Positions 8,934 to 17,893 of a DNA stretch of 64,000 nt are shown in pieces. The notes beneath the pieces are model-generated. The model searched no databases. It worked only from the letters and a program-made list of their open reading frames with translations, and was not told the origin of the DNA. Both the position numbers and the translations under genes were made by a program. This DNA comes from JAPOUP01 sp965221405 (GTDB lineage: Bacteria; Pseudomonadota; Alphaproteobacteria; Rhodobacterales; Rhodobacteraceae): contig CBDCSE010000003.1 of NCBI GenBank assembly GCA_965221405.1, forward strand, positions 310,001-374,000, written 5' to 3'. How positions within the stretch are numbered: position 1 is the first letter of the stretch; each line of letters opens with the position of its first letter.

Positions 8934-9848
8934 TCATGCTTTGCCCTCCAGTTCTTTGGGAACCTGATTGCCGGTGCAATATGGAAGCTTGTCGATACGC
9001 GGAGTGTATTCGCCCGTGTTCGACAGGTTCTGCACATGACGCGCAATCTCTTCCAACGTGGCGAACCACACGTCGCCCGTGTCCAGCATGTACTCGATCA
9101 TTTGCGCAACGCGTTGCCATCGTGACAGGCGACCACTGACAAAGGGATGCCAGATCCCGATCCATATTCCGCCCGGCGACGCGCGCAAGGCTTCGAATTC
9201 CGCCATAAATAAATCCATCGCCCGATCTGGGGCCTGCGGTGGGAACATGTAACCCAGGTCCGGCGCGTGCACGTAGGGCGGCCAGTCGTCCGTTGCCCAG
9301 CTAACCGGTAGCTCCAGAATCCTGCCCCTTGGTGTGTCCAGGAAATAAGGGACGTCATCGCCCATCAGCGAGGTATCATACACAAAACCCTGCTCCGCCA
9401 GAATCTCGGGCGTTTTTGAAGACATGTGATACAATGGAGAACGGTTTCCGCGTGGACGTTGCCCAGTGTGCTTTTCGATGATCTCGATGGATGTGCACAT
9501 CCAGTCCAGTTCCTGCTGGGGCGACAGGCTGTTGGGGGCTTCATGGATATAGCCGTGATAGCCAATCTCATGCCCGTCTTTCACGATCGCTTCCACTGAG
9601 GCCGTGTGATTTTCAATACACCAGGCCGGGATAAAAAAGCTCTGTTTCAGACCGAACTGGCGATACGTCTCAAGGATACGTGGAACGGCGACCTCGGGAC
9701 CGTAGCGCAGCATTGATGTAGCTGACAGTTTATCCACAGCACCGGCACCGTGGTGAATGTGGACCAGGCTGTCAGCATCCATATCCAGCGTAATGGCACA
9801 TGCAACTTTGGCGCCGTTGGGCCATGGGACGGGTTTTTGAAGAAGTAT
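8934..9848 (-). CDS. NodB/PuuE-type polysaccharide deacetylase-family hydrolase, start codon unusual
   Basis: The first ATG, at 9782, falls inside the metal-binding motif TLDMDAD, so it cannot be the original start. The frame is open back to a TAG at 9860 and includes PWPNGAKVACAITLD, the usual N-terminus of this family. A GGGAG ribosome site precedes an ATA codon at 9846-9848, the best-placed start, suggesting an ATG to ATA change or use of a rare start. Other family features are EIGYHGYIHE (second metal site) and RSPLYHMSS. Members of this clan include chitooligosaccharide and peptidoglycan deacetylases, but also allantoinase PuuE and cyclic imidases; in this nitrogen-catabolic operon an amide or imide hydrolase is a fair guess. 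An IS630 element separates it from the upstream SDR. Confidence 0.75.
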   Translation of the reverse strand: MLLQKPVPWPNGAKVACAITLDMDADSLVHIHHGAGAVDKLSATSMLRYGPEVAVPRILETYRQFGLKQSFFIPAWCIENHTASVEAIVKDGHEIGYHGYIHEAPNSLSPQQELDWMCTSIEIIEKHTGQRPRGNRSPLYHMSSKTPEILAEQGFVYDTSLMGDDVPYFLDTPRGRILELPVSWATDDWPPYVHAPDLGYMFPPQAPDRAMDLFMAEFEALRASPGGIWIGIWHPFVSGRLSRWQRVAQMIEYMLDTGDVWFATLEEIARHVQNLSNTGEYTPRIDKLPYCTGNQVPKELEGKA

Positions 9849-9863
9849 GGTTGAATCTCCCTA

Positions 9864-11091
9864 GTGGTTATTGCGATACAGATGTTTCCATCTCTTCCAG
9901 CCGCCGGTGGCCTCGCTTCCACGATGCCACGAGGTCGTCCGGATCCCGGCGCCAGCGGAAGGGCCGGGCCTCGTGGGCGTTGTGGTGCGCGATATAGGCC
10001 TCCACTGCCGCGGTGCACGCGTCAAGCGAGTTGAAGATGGCGTGCCTGGGCCGCTGGCGGGCCAGTTTCGGGAAGAAGCCCTCGACGGCGTTCATCCACG
10101 ACGCCGAGGTCGGGGTGAAGTGGAAGCTCCAGTTGGGGTGGTCGGCCAGCCAGGCATGGACACGGGCCGACCTGTGGGCCGGGAGGTTGCCGGGGATGAC
10201 ATGGACCCCAGCATCAGGATCCAGGCCGGCCGCCACATGATCGAGGAAGTCACGGAAGTCCTCGGACCGGTGGCGCTGGGTCATCCTGCCCACCACCTTG
10301 CCGGTCGCCACGTCAAGGGCGGCCAGCAGGGTGGTGGTGCCGTTGCGCCTGTAATCATGCGTCCGGGTGGTCGCATGGCCCGGCACTGGTGGCAGGGGCG
10401 TCCGGGTCCGGCCGAGGGCCTGGATCTGGGTCTTCCCGTCCACCGAGAGGACAACGGCATGGTCGGGCGGGTTGGTGCAGGGTCCCACCACATCATGGAC
10501 CTTGATGCCGAAACGGGGGTCATTCGAGACCTTGAAGGTCCTGGCCTGGTGGGGCTTGAGGCCATGGCGGCGCAGGATGGCACGGACGGTGGAAAAGGCC
10601 ACGCCCCCGGTCGCGGCGGCCAGGGCCTTGAGGGTCCAGTGACTGCGGTTGGGCGGGGGTGGCGACATGGCCAGGTCAATGAGGGCCCGGACCGTGGCGG
10701 CCGGGACGGGTGCCTTGCCCGGCGGCCGGGTGGCATCCCGCAGCAGGCCGTCCACGCCCGCCGCCAGGAAGCGGTCCCGCCAGAGCCGGGCGGTGGGCCG
10801 GGCGACCCCGGCCTGGCGGGCCGCTGCCACGAGGGTGGCGCCGGCCCCGAGGGCGAGGATGATGCGGGCCCGCCAGACATGCTTCTGGGGGCTGGCGGGG
10901 GCCGTGGTGATGGCGGTCAGGCGGGCGGTGTCCGCCTCGGTGAGGGTGACATGGGGTCGGGTGGGCGTGTGTCCCTGCATGATGGCTCTGCCTTGGATGG
11001 TGTTTTCTGATGGGTTGGCCCCCATGGCGGGGGCGAGGTGCGCAGTGGCAGACAGGGGCAAGGATGTCAAGATATGTTTTGCAATATACAC
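9864..11091 (-). mobile_element. IS630-family insertion sequence, complete with ends
   Basis: The left end GTGGTTATTGCGATACAGAT and the inverted right end GTGTATATTGCAAAACATAT form imperfect terminal repeats of about 30 bp. The element is flanked by the dinucleotide TA at 9862-9863 and 11092-11093, the target duplication expected of IS630/Tc1-type transposons. Joining the flanks restores the end of an SDR gene followed directly by the deacetylase. The insertion kept the SDR stop codon because TA plus the first G of the element again spells TAG. Confidence 0.85.
9868..10980 (-). CDS. IS630 family transposase with altered catalytic triad
   Basis: 370 residues from ATG 10978-10980 (MQGHTPTRPHVTLTEADTA). 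The N-terminal half holds two helix-turn-helix units (VAAARQAGVARPTARLWRDR and VAFSTVRAILRRHGLKPHQA). The DDE domain shows the first Asp in VLSVDGKTQIQAL and the Glu in SASWMNAVEGFF, but the second motif reads HVIPGNLPAHRS where the family has a DN pair, so the catalytic Asp is Gly (GAC to GGC is one base). The reading frame is intact, so the element may have lost activity recently by that substitution. Confidence 0.88.
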   Translation of the reverse strand: MQGHTPTRPHVTLTEADTARLTAITTAPASPQKHVWRARIILALGAGATLVAAARQAGVARPTARLWRDRFLAAGVDGLLRDATRPPGKAPVPAATVRALIDLAMSPPPPNRSHWTLKALAAATGGVAFSTVRAILRRHGLKPHQARTFKVSNDPRFGIKVHDVVGPCTNPPDHAVVLSVDGKTQIQALGRTRTPLPPVPGHATTRTHDYRRNGTTTLLAALDVATGKVVGRMTQRHRSEDFRDFLDHVAAGLDPDAGVHVIPGNLPAHRSARVHAWLADHPNWSFHFTPTSASWMNAVEGFFPKLARQRPRHAIFNSLDACTAAVEAYIAHHNAHEARPFRWRRDPDDLVASWKRGHRRLEEMETSVSQ

Positions 11092-11810
11092 TAGATCATG
11101 ACGGCGCCGCCGTTCGGACTGAGGGTCTGGCCGGTAAAGAACCCGGCATGCGGTCCACATAGAAAGCGGATCAGGGCGGCGATCTCCTGCGGGGTTCCGA
11201 TGCGTCCGAGTGGCACGTCAAACTCTTTCTCAATCCATTCTTGAGACATGTTTTCCAGTGCCAGCATAGGTGTATCCACTGGACCTGGCGCAACCGAGTT
11301 CACCTGAATGTCCGGTGCCAGTTCCCTGGCCAATGCCCGGGTCAGGCCGACAACTCCGGCTTTCGAGGCGCAATAGGCGCTGTAGTCGGCGCGGCCCAGA
11401 TAGGCCAGTTCGGACGAGATCAGAATGATATGGCCTTTGCCCGCCGCCTGCATCATCCGTGCCGCGCCCTGTGCCATCAGATAAGACCCTCTGAGATTGA
11501 CCCCGATAATCCGATCAAACCCGACAATGTCTTGCGTTACGATAGGAGATTCCGACAGGATGCCTGCGGCATTGACGACGTAATCCAGTTGCCCCTCGGT
11601 GGATGCGATGCTCCGGAACAGGCGTCTGGCCTCTTCGGCATCAGCTATATCGCACTGTATGCCGCGGCCAAAGGACGCCGCGTTCTCAAGGATTTGGATG
11701 TCGCATGAAATGACACGCGCCCCGGCCTCGGCCATTGCTGCGACGGTTGCTGCCCCGATGCCCTGCGCAGCCCCTGTGACAAGGGCAGTTTTTCCGGCCA
11801 GTTCGCTCAT
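11091..11810 (-). CDS. SDR family NAD(P)-dependent oxidoreductase
   Basis: 239 residues of a classical short-chain dehydrogenase: TGAAQGIG cofactor loop near residues 12-19, VNAAGI, ISSELAY and the catalytic YSAYCASKAG (Tyr and Lys). The SPNGG near the C-terminus matches the family's D/N-GG end. Its start overlaps the stop of the preceding SDR by ATGA (11807-11810). It probably oxidises a hydroxyl or reduces a carbonyl intermediate of the operon's substrate; the substrate is not identifiable from sequence. Confidence 0.88.
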   Translation of the reverse strand: MSELAGKTALVTGAAQGIGAATVAAMAEAGARVISCDIQILENAASFGRGIQCDIADAEEARRLFRSIASTEGQLDYVVNAAGILSESPIVTQDIVGFDRIIGVNLRGSYLMAQGAARMMQAAGKGHIILISSELAYLGRADYSAYCASKAGVVGLTRALARELAPDIQVNSVAPGPVDTPMLALENMSQEWIEKEFDVPLGRIGTPQEIAALIRFLCGPHAGFFTGQTLSPNGGAVMI

Positions 11811-12577
11811 TGCATCAGCTCTCCGCGGTCCACCGTGAAGGCCTGGCCGGTAATATTGTCCGCCGCCGGGCCGGACAGGAACAGATACATGTCGACCATA
11901 TCGGATGGGTCCATCAGCCCCGAAAAAGCCTGCGCGTCAACGATTTCCTCCAGAAGATCGGCTTCGGTCCGGTTCTGGCGTACGGCCATGTGGCTGAGCG
12001 ATCGCATCGAGGCCACCGTCTTGACCCATCCCGGGCAAACCGCGTTCACCGGAATATTGCGCGGGGCCAGTTCCCGTGCCAGAGCCCGGGTCAGCCCGAT
12101 CACCGCGTGTTTCGACGCGCAATAGCCGCTGAATTCCGCCACGGCGGTTTTACCCCACATCGATGCCGTGTTGACGATACGTCCTCCATCCGGGATTAGG
12201 TCCAGCAGGTGCCGCGTTACCGAGAAGGTGCCGATCACGTTGGTTTCCATGATCCGTTTGAAGGTCTCATCAACGCGGTCCGCACGTTCGGTGATCGGGG
12301 TGATATATTCGAAACCGGCGTTGTTGATCAAGATGTCCACATGCTGCATATGCGTGCGAAGTTCCAGCACCTGTTGAAGATCCGAGATATCGCAGGCAAG
12401 GCCGACCACAGGACGCCTGAACTTGGTTGACAGCTCCGCAGCCACATCCTCGACGTTATTTTCCAACGCGACGATAGACACATCCGCGCCTGCGGTCAGA
12501 AAGCCCTCGGCCAGACCGTGGCCAATGCCACGATTGGCGCCGGTGATCAGCGCGTGTTTCCCGGTCAGGTTCACCAT
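11807..12577 (-). CDS. SDR family NAD(P)-dependent oxidoreductase
   Basis: 256 residues from ATG 12575-12577 (MVNLTGKHALITGANRGIG). It has the TGANRGIG cofactor motif, INNAGFE, NTASMWG and catalytic YCASKHAVIG. The upstream ABC ATPase stops at 12579, so the start lies inside the same transcript, two bases downstream. It is followed by a second SDR in a four-base overlap; two SDRs in tandem suggest two successive redox steps or an epimerising pair. The longer frame from 12613 would extend into the ATPase and is rejected. Confidence 0.88.
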   Translation of the reverse strand: MVNLTGKHALITGANRGIGHGLAEGFLTAGADVSIVALENNVEDVAAELSTKFRRPVVGLACDISDLQQVLELRTHMQHVDILINNAGFEYITPITERADRVDETFKRIMETNVIGTFSVTRHLLDLIPDGGRIVNTASMWGKTAVAEFSGYCASKHAVIGLTRALARELAPRNIPVNAVCPGWVKTVASMRSLSHMAVRQNRTEADLLEEIVDAQAFSGLMDPSDMVDMYLFLSGPAADNITGQAFTVDRGELMQ

Positions 12578-12578
12578 G

Positions 12579-13379
12579 TCACACGCCTTCCAGAGATTCG
12601 GTATACTCCGCACGGATGATCTTCAGAATGTCAGCGCGCAACGCCATGAAGGTTTCCATATTGGCAGTGCCGTTGCGCCGGTTCTCGGACGGGATCAGCT
12701 GATCGACATAGATCTCTTTGACGATCCGGGCGGGACGGGCCGAGAAGATGATGATCCGGTTAGCCAGAAGAATGGCTTCTTCCACGTCATGGGTGACAAA
12801 GATGGTGGTCTTTTTCTCACTGGTGTTGATGTCCAGCAGCTGAAACTGCAGATGTTCCCGCGTCTGTGCGTCTAGCGCACCAAAGGGTTCGTCCATCAAC
12901 AGCACATCCGGTGACGAGGCCAGCGTCCGCGCGATGGCAACCCTTTGCCGCATTCCGCCTGAAATGCGGTTGGTGTAGAAGCTGGCGTACCGGCTTAGGC
13001 CGACCATCTCCATGTAGTGTTCCGTCACATCTTCCTTTTCAGTGGCGGAGATATCCTTGCGGTACCGTGTGCCGAATTTGATGTTGTCGCGCACGCTCAG
13101 CCATGGGAACGAGGAATAGCTTTGAAACACCATTCCCCGGCGGCGGTCCGGTACGGTCAGCAGGTCACCACGCAGGTGGATCGTGCCCTGATCCTGAGTT
13201 TCCAGTCCACCCACGATCCGCATCAGGGTGGTTTTCCCACACCCCGAGGGCCCAAGAAACATCACCATCTCGCCTTCGGCGATCTTCAAGGACAGCGGCA
13301 GGACGACCTTGGTTTCGGTCTTCCGATCCTCGGACCAGTAGGTTTTGGAGATGTCCTTGATATCGATGAAACTATCCAT
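12579..13379 (-). CDS. ABC transporter ATP-binding protein, TauB/SsuB type
   Basis: 266 residues. Walker A FLGPSGCGKTT, Q-loop MVFQSYSSFPWLSVRDN, signature ISGGMRQRVAIARTLA, Walker B VLLMDEPFGALD and switch THDVEEAI fit the nitrate/sulfonate/taurine ATPase subfamily. It starts three bases after the permease stop. Together with the permease and binding protein it forms an importer of a small, probably nitrogen- or sulfur-containing solute; this subfamily also carries pyrimidine precursors and polyamine-like compounds, so substrate calls from homology are unsafe. Confidence 0.9.
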   Translation of the reverse strand: MDSFIDIKDISKTYWSEDRKTETKVVLPLSLKIAEGEMVMFLGPSGCGKTTLMRIVGGLETQDQGTIHLRGDLLTVPDRRRGMVFQSYSSFPWLSVRDNIKFGTRYRKDISATEKEDVTEHYMEMVGLSRYASFYTNRISGGMRQRVAIARTLASSPDVLLMDEPFGALDAQTREHLQFQLLDINTSEKKTTIFVTHDVEEAILLANRIIIFSARPARIVKEIYVDQLIPSENRRNGTANMETFMALRADILKIIRAEYTESLEGV

Positions 13380-13382
13380 GCA

Positions 13383-14171
13383 TTACCTGCGCTGGTACCT
13401 GAAAAGACGGGCATGGGCATAGCGAAAGGCCTGGTCGGTCAGGAGCCCGATGATACCGATGGTGATGATGCCTGCCATGACTTCGGGTGTTTTCACGAAC
13501 CGTCGCAGGGACCAGATGACGTGACCGATCCCGGAACTCGCGGCGACGATCTCGGCCACGATCAGGTAGGTCCAGCACCAGCCCAGCGTGATGCGCAGGT
13601 TGTCGACCATGTTCGGTAGCGCTGCGGGAATGATGATGTGACGCATGATCTGTCCGTTGGATGCACCCAAAGTGTGGCCGCTTTCTATGAACTCGACGGG
13701 CACGCGCTTTGTATCTTCGGCAATCAGCAGAATTAGCTGAAAGAAGGTGCCCATCCACAACACGGCGATTTTCGAGGTTTCCCCGACACCGAACCAGATG
13801 ACCAGCAGAGGCACCAGGGCAGGAACCGGAAGATACCGGATGAAGTCGATAAAAGGTTCCAGAAGGGCTCCGACGGCACGATATGTGCTCATCAGGAGAC
13901 CCAGGGGAAGGGCGATCACGACGGACAGCAGAAAGGCAAACCAGACGCGTCCAACGCTGATGGCAATATCCGAGGCAAAGTCGCGGTCCACGAATAGGCG
14001 CACAAAAGCCTCTGCCACGGCCAGCGGTGTCGGAAGGAATTCAGGACGGATAACCCCGGATGTGGCCGTCAAGTGCCACGCAGTCAGAAACAGGATAAAG
14101 CCAATACCGCCAAGTGCAATTTTTGTTCTGTGGGGCAGCGCTTTGCGGAAGGCGAATAGGGAGGACTGCAC
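13383..14171 (-). CDS. ABC transporter permease, TauC/SsuC type
   Basis: 262 residues with about six hydrophobic helices and the family loop ESGHTLGASNGQIMRHIIIP (EAA motif, around 165-185), then LPNMVDNLRITLGWCWTYL. The N-terminus (FRKALPHRTKIALGGIGFIL) is a cytoplasmic leader before the first helix. It lies between the binding-protein gene, from which it is separated by an 81-bp gap holding a stem-loop, and the ATPase gene. Confidence 0.88.
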   Translation of the reverse strand: MQSSLFAFRKALPHRTKIALGGIGFILFLTAWHLTATSGVIRPEFLPTPLAVAEAFVRLFVDRDFASDIAISVGRVWFAFLLSVVIALPLGLLMSTYRAVGALLEPFIDFIRYLPVPALVPLLVIWFGVGETSKIAVLWMGTFFQLILLIAEDTKRVPVEFIESGHTLGASNGQIMRHIIIPAALPNMVDNLRITLGWCWTYLIVAEIVAASSGIGHVIWSLRRFVKTPEVMAGIITIGIIGLLTDQAFRYAHARLFRYQRR

Positions 14172-14208
14172 TCAGTAAACCTCGGATCGTGAGTGGGCGT
14201 CTACAGAC

Positions 14209-14242
14209 GGGTGCGCCAAGAGCGAAGCTACACGGCGCACCC
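14209..14242 (-). promoter_or_regulatory. Intercistronic stem-loop after the TauA-like gene
   Basis: GGGTGCGCC (14209-14217) and GGCGCACCC (14234-14242) form a perfect 9-bp stem with a 16-base loop in the gap between the binding protein and permease genes. As after aapJ, it is placed to protect the upstream binding-protein mRNA. No U-tract follows in the transcribed direction. Confidence 0.55.
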
Positions 14243-14252
14243 TTGGACCGAT

Positions 14253-15269
14253 TTATCGGTCGTGGCCTTCGAACAGGCCGTCCAGAATGGATCCGTCCAC
14301 ATAAGGCCGGTAATCCAGCGGGCCATCCTGCAGGTCCAGCGTCACGTTTATGTCGTTAAAGGCATCAAACACCTCTTTCAGCTTCCCATCGCCGGCAGCC
14401 GACGGCAGGTATTCGACACTTTCCTCGTATGAGGTGTATTTGACCCCAGCCAAAGCCTCTTTCATCTCGGCGTCCGGCGTGTCGAAAAACGGTGCCGAGA
14501 TAGCGATGAACCTGTCCGGATCAGCATTGTAGAGATCGATTGCCCGATAGATGCCACGTAGGAATTTTGCGTATTTCTCGGGGTTTGCCTGATAGTCATC
14601 GGTGCGCACGATGATAACGTCAGTGATCAAACCCTCATAGTCGGCCGAGGTCAAAAGCAGATGCGCACCCTCACGGCTACTGTTTTTCACGATTGAGCCC
14701 ATCATCGGCTCCCAAGTCGCTACGGCAGCGACGTTAGGGTCTTCGAATACAGCCGCTGAATCGTCGGTGGCGATCAGCTGTATGTTCACGTCTTTGATGC
14801 TTTTGCCCTTTTGCGCCAGCGCGTACTGAACAAGGGTGGTGCCGGGGTGGTTGATCTCGCCAGCCATGGTTTTGCCGATCAGATCCTCGACCGACTGGAT
14901 ATCGCCCGAGGCGACAACGCCATCGGCACCGACAGAAATATCGATGGTCCCGATCACCGTGCCCGTCGTATCGGCTTTGCGGGGACGTGACATGGATTCA
15001 CCGATTGTGCGCATCGTGCATTCAATCGACCCATTGGCCATCGCGGGAAGGACATTCGCCCGGTCATTGTCAAAGGCGGTCGTGACCTCAAGCCCTTCGC
15101 TTTCGAAATAACCCTCCTCCTGGGCGACAAAGACCGGCGCAAATCCGAACCAGAACGGGAAAATGCAGTTGATTTTGTCGTTCGCCCGCGCCGGGGTTGC
15201 CCCTACGGCCAATGCTCCGGCCAAAGCCAATGAAAGCAGAGCGTGTGTGCTTTTTGCGGTGATATGCAT
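14253..15269 (-). CDS. ABC transporter periplasmic binding protein, NMT1/THI5-like (TauA/SsuA type)
   Basis: 338 residues from ATG 15267-15269 (MHITAKSTHALLSLALAG), with AAGGAGA just upstream and a signal peptide cleaved after ATPARA. The mature part begins NDKINCIFPFWFGFAPVFVA, the typical first strand of the NMT1/THI5 fold, and contains GEINHPGTTLVQYALAQKG and VAAVATWEPMM. Such proteins bind sulfonates, nitrate, aminopyrimidines or other small nitrogenous compounds. Its place in a catabolic operon implies that it delivers the operon's substrate. Confidence 0.88.
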   Translation of the reverse strand: MHITAKSTHALLSLALAGALAVGATPARANDKINCIFPFWFGFAPVFVAQEEGYFESEGLEVTTAFDNDRANVLPAMANGSIECTMRTIGESMSRPRKADTTGTVIGTIDISVGADGVVASGDIQSVEDLIGKTMAGEINHPGTTLVQYALAQKGKSIKDVNIQLIATDDSAAVFEDPNVAAVATWEPMMGSIVKNSSREGAHLLLTSADYEGLITDVIIVRTDDYQANPEKYAKFLRGIYRAIDLYNADPDRFIAISAPFFDTPDAEMKEALAGVKYTSYEESVEYLPSAAGDGKLKEVFDAFNDINVTLDLQDGPLDYRPYVDGSILDGLFEGHDR

Positions 15270-15473
15270 CAATCGTCTCCTTGCTGGAAAATCCGGGCTC
15301 GTTTTCAAACCCCATGTTTCGACCAAGAAAACAGGGGCATCAGAGCCAAGAAAATAACGGAAATGCGATTTAAATATCGAAAATCATAGCGATAAAGGCT
15401 CCGCATATCAGAACCTCCAGCTGAAATGGCGCCATCGGGTAAGCCCGCGGTGCGATGGTGGTCCGCCAATTAT

Positions 15474-16814
15474 TCAGGATACGGATTTTAAGGCGCCTTC
15501 AAACTCGGTCAGAAACCGATCGACATGAACGGGCCTGAAACACAGCTGCGGACGAATCTTGAGGACGTTCCCATGATAGCCGGTTGCCGAGATCAGGATC
15601 CGTCTTTGGCGCAGTTCATTGACCAAAGCGGCGGCACGCGCTCCGTTCGGAATTTTGCTTTGCGGGTCCTGCACCATCTCGACCCCGTGATACAGTCCCG
15701 CACCTCGGACATCTCCAATTCGCTCATCTGCCGCGACCAGTTGGTTTAGGCCGTCCAGCAATTGCCGTCCCACAGCGGCGCAGTTCTGCATCAGGTTTTC
15801 GCGCTGAATGACTTCAAGCGTTGCCCTGGCGGCCGCCATTGCAACGGTGTTGCCGCCAAAAGTGTTGAAATAGCGCATGTCATGACCGAAGGCTTCCGCA
15901 ACCTCGGGGCGCACGGCAATCCCGGCAACGGGATATCCGTTGCCCATGGGTTTGCCCAGGCTCACAATGTCAGGCACAACGCCGTGCCGCTGATATCCCC
16001 ACATGTGGCTGCCGGTTCGGGCAAGACCACATTGGACTTCATCGGCGACAAAAATCCCGCCGGCATCGCGTACCACACCGAGAACCGGCGCAAGGATGCC
16101 CGGATCATGCGCGAATATTCCATCCGACGTGAACAGGGAATCGGCGACAAAGGCCGCTAACCCCTGGCCGTGACGATGCAGGTCATGGATCTGTTCAGAG
16201 AGTCGGGTCGCGAGCCATTCGCCCAAATCCCCGGTATCCACACGGTAAGTGTCCGGGGCCGGAACCCGACGGACCCATGTACCCAACCGGGAATTCTCTC
16301 CAAGTGACGGTGAGAAGCCCGAGGTCAGTTCGGAATTGCCATGATACGCCTCGGAGGTGACGATGATGCCTTCGTTGCCCGTATGATATTTGGCCATGCG
16401 CAGGGCCAGATCGTTGGCCTCTGATCCGGTACAGGTGAACATGACATGGCCAATCTCGTCTTCGAATGTGGCTAACAAGGTATCGGCCATGTCAAGAATG
16501 CCGTCCTGCAGATACCGGGTGTGGGTGCAGAGCTGGGCCATCTGCTCTTGAATGCGGCCATTTACGTAAGGATGGCAGTGACCCACCGACACGACGTTGT
16601 TATAGGCGTCCAGATACTCGTTCCCGTATCTGTCATAAAGAAACACACCTTCCGCCCGGGTGAATTCCACGGGCTCCGCGTAGAAAAGGCGATAGGCTGG
16701 ACCCAGAAGTTTTGCCCGACGTTCGACGGCGGACCGTGCTCGTCGATTCAGATCGGCCGTTTTGGCCGGATCAAAGCTGTTGTTCATCTTTCCACGGGGT
16801 TTCGCCGTCGTCAT
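15474..16814 (-). CDS. Class III PLP-dependent aminotransferase / phospho-lyase (AGXT2L-like)
   Basis: 446 residues. The fold-type I signatures are VGHCHPYVNGRIQEQM, TCTGSEANDLALRMAKYH, VADEVQCGLARTGSH (cofactor Asp) and SLGKPMGNGYPVAGIAV with the Schiff-base Lys. The relatives I recognise are the AGXT2-like enzymes, including ethanolamine-phosphate and 5-phosphohydroxylysine phospho-lyases, which remove phosphate and ammonia from a phosphorylated amino alcohol. The gene starts in a four-base overlap (16811-16814) with an APH-type kinase, exactly the pairing of hydroxylysine kinase and its phospho-lyase. A true transaminase function remains possible. Confidence 0.85.
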   Translation of the reverse strand: MTTAKPRGKMNNSFDPAKTADLNRRARSAVERRAKLLGPAYRLFYAEPVEFTRAEGVFLYDRYGNEYLDAYNNVVSVGHCHPYVNGRIQEQMAQLCTHTRYLQDGILDMADTLLATFEDEIGHVMFTCTGSEANDLALRMAKYHTGNEGIIVTSEAYHGNSELTSGFSPSLGENSRLGTWVRRVPAPDTYRVDTGDLGEWLATRLSEQIHDLHRHGQGLAAFVADSLFTSDGIFAHDPGILAPVLGVVRDAGGIFVADEVQCGLARTGSHMWGYQRHGVVPDIVSLGKPMGNGYPVAGIAVRPEVAEAFGHDMRYFNTFGGNTVAMAAARATLEVIQRENLMQNCAAVGRQLLDGLNQLVAADERIGDVRGAGLYHGVEMVQDPQSKIPNGARAAALVNELRQRRILISATGYHGNVLKIRPQLCFRPVHVDRFLTEFEGALKSVS

Positions 16815-17893
16815 GGCGACTTTCCTGAAAGATTGGCAAAAGGAAGTAGAATGTCGGATACCTCGTCCGGGCTGTGGCGCAGGAACCAGTCCAGCTGATG
16901 CCAGCCCTGATAGGTGTTACGCATGATATAGACCTCGTTTTCCGGAAACAGTTTTTTGCGCCAAAGAGTCAGCAAGGCCCGCGCGACGACGCGTCCCATC
17001 GTCAGATGAGGGATCAGACTTAGTTCCTCGACAGTCAGGTCCGCGACCTGCAGATAGCCCTGAACGATATCTCGCGCGCGCCAGAACAGGTCTTCGTCGG
17101 GCGTCTCTGGCAACTGGTTCAGGCAGGCGGTTGAAACGTCAATTGCGATCGCGGTTTTGACCGAGTCTCCGAAATCTATGACCCCTTTGACAAAATTGGG
17201 GTCATCGTGGTCAACGACGATGTTGGACTTGCTGAAATCATTGTGCAGAACCTGTTGGCGCAACCTTCGCATCCGAGGCACGATCAGCCGGAACCGTTCC
17301 AGCCCAGCAGCCAGAGCTTTTCTCTGTTCAGGCTCGTCAACCTCGTCCAGCAAGTGTTCAAGCGTCAGAAGATGCTGCACGTCCCAGGCATAGTTCCGAT
17401 TTTCTGCGGGATGCGAGAACCCCTCTGTCGCCAGCCGTAACCGCGCAAGCATCCGACCGATCAGGATCCGCCCGGCAGGTCTTGAGTCAGTTTCGCATAA
17501 CGGGATCCCTTCGATGAAGTTCAGCATCCGCACGATACGGCTGGATTCGTCCACATCGGTGATCGTGAACATATCCTCGCCGCTGTTATTCGGGATGACG
17601 ACGGGGACCGGGATGTTGGGGTCGCGTGTCCTGGCATGGCGCAATATGCCGTTCTGGAAGTCAATCTCATCCCAGGGCTCGGTCGGATTGGCGACCTTGA
17701 GCACAAATTTCCGACCGTCCTGTGCGGTGAGCCGGAACGTGTCGTCTTTTTCGGTCGCGAAACGTTTCAGGTCGCCGGCCAGTCCGTAGCGCTCATGCAG
17801 CAGAGCCCGCGCCCGGGGCTCGGTCATGGGAACATAGGAGCCCGACAATCCGCCCCGTTCCGCCGTTTTCATTGGATCAGCGTCCATCATCAT
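16811..17893 (-). CDS. APH-family small-molecule kinase (hydroxylysine-kinase-like)
   Basis: 360 residues when started at ATG 17891-17893, which overlaps the ureohydrolase stop as ATGA; the frame is open to 17920. The phosphotransferase fold shows the Lys strand FVLKVANP, the catalytic loop LHNDFSKSNIVVD (HxDxxxxN) and the metal-binding VIDFGD. The closest functional picture is AGPHD1-type hydroxylysine kinase, supported by the coupled phospho-lyase-like gene. It should phosphorylate a hydroxyl of the imported or de-guanidylated amine (inference). Antibiotic phosphotransferase activity is unlikely given the context. Confidence 0.82.
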   Translation of the reverse strand: MMMDADPMKTAERGGLSGSYVPMTEPRARALLHERYGLAGDLKRFATEKDDTFRLTAQDGRKFVLKVANPTEPWDEIDFQNGILRHARTRDPNIPVPVVIPNNSGEDMFTITDVDESSRIVRMLNFIEGIPLCETDSRPAGRILIGRMLARLRLATEGFSHPAENRNYAWDVQHLLTLEHLLDEVDEPEQRKALAAGLERFRLIVPRMRRLRQQVLHNDFSKSNIVVDHDDPNFVKGVIDFGDSVKTAIAIDVSTACLNQLPETPDEDLFWRARDIVQGYLQVADLTVEELSLIPHLTMGRVVARALLTLWRKKLFPENEVYIMRNTYQGWHQLDWFLRHSPDEVSDILLPFANLSGKSP

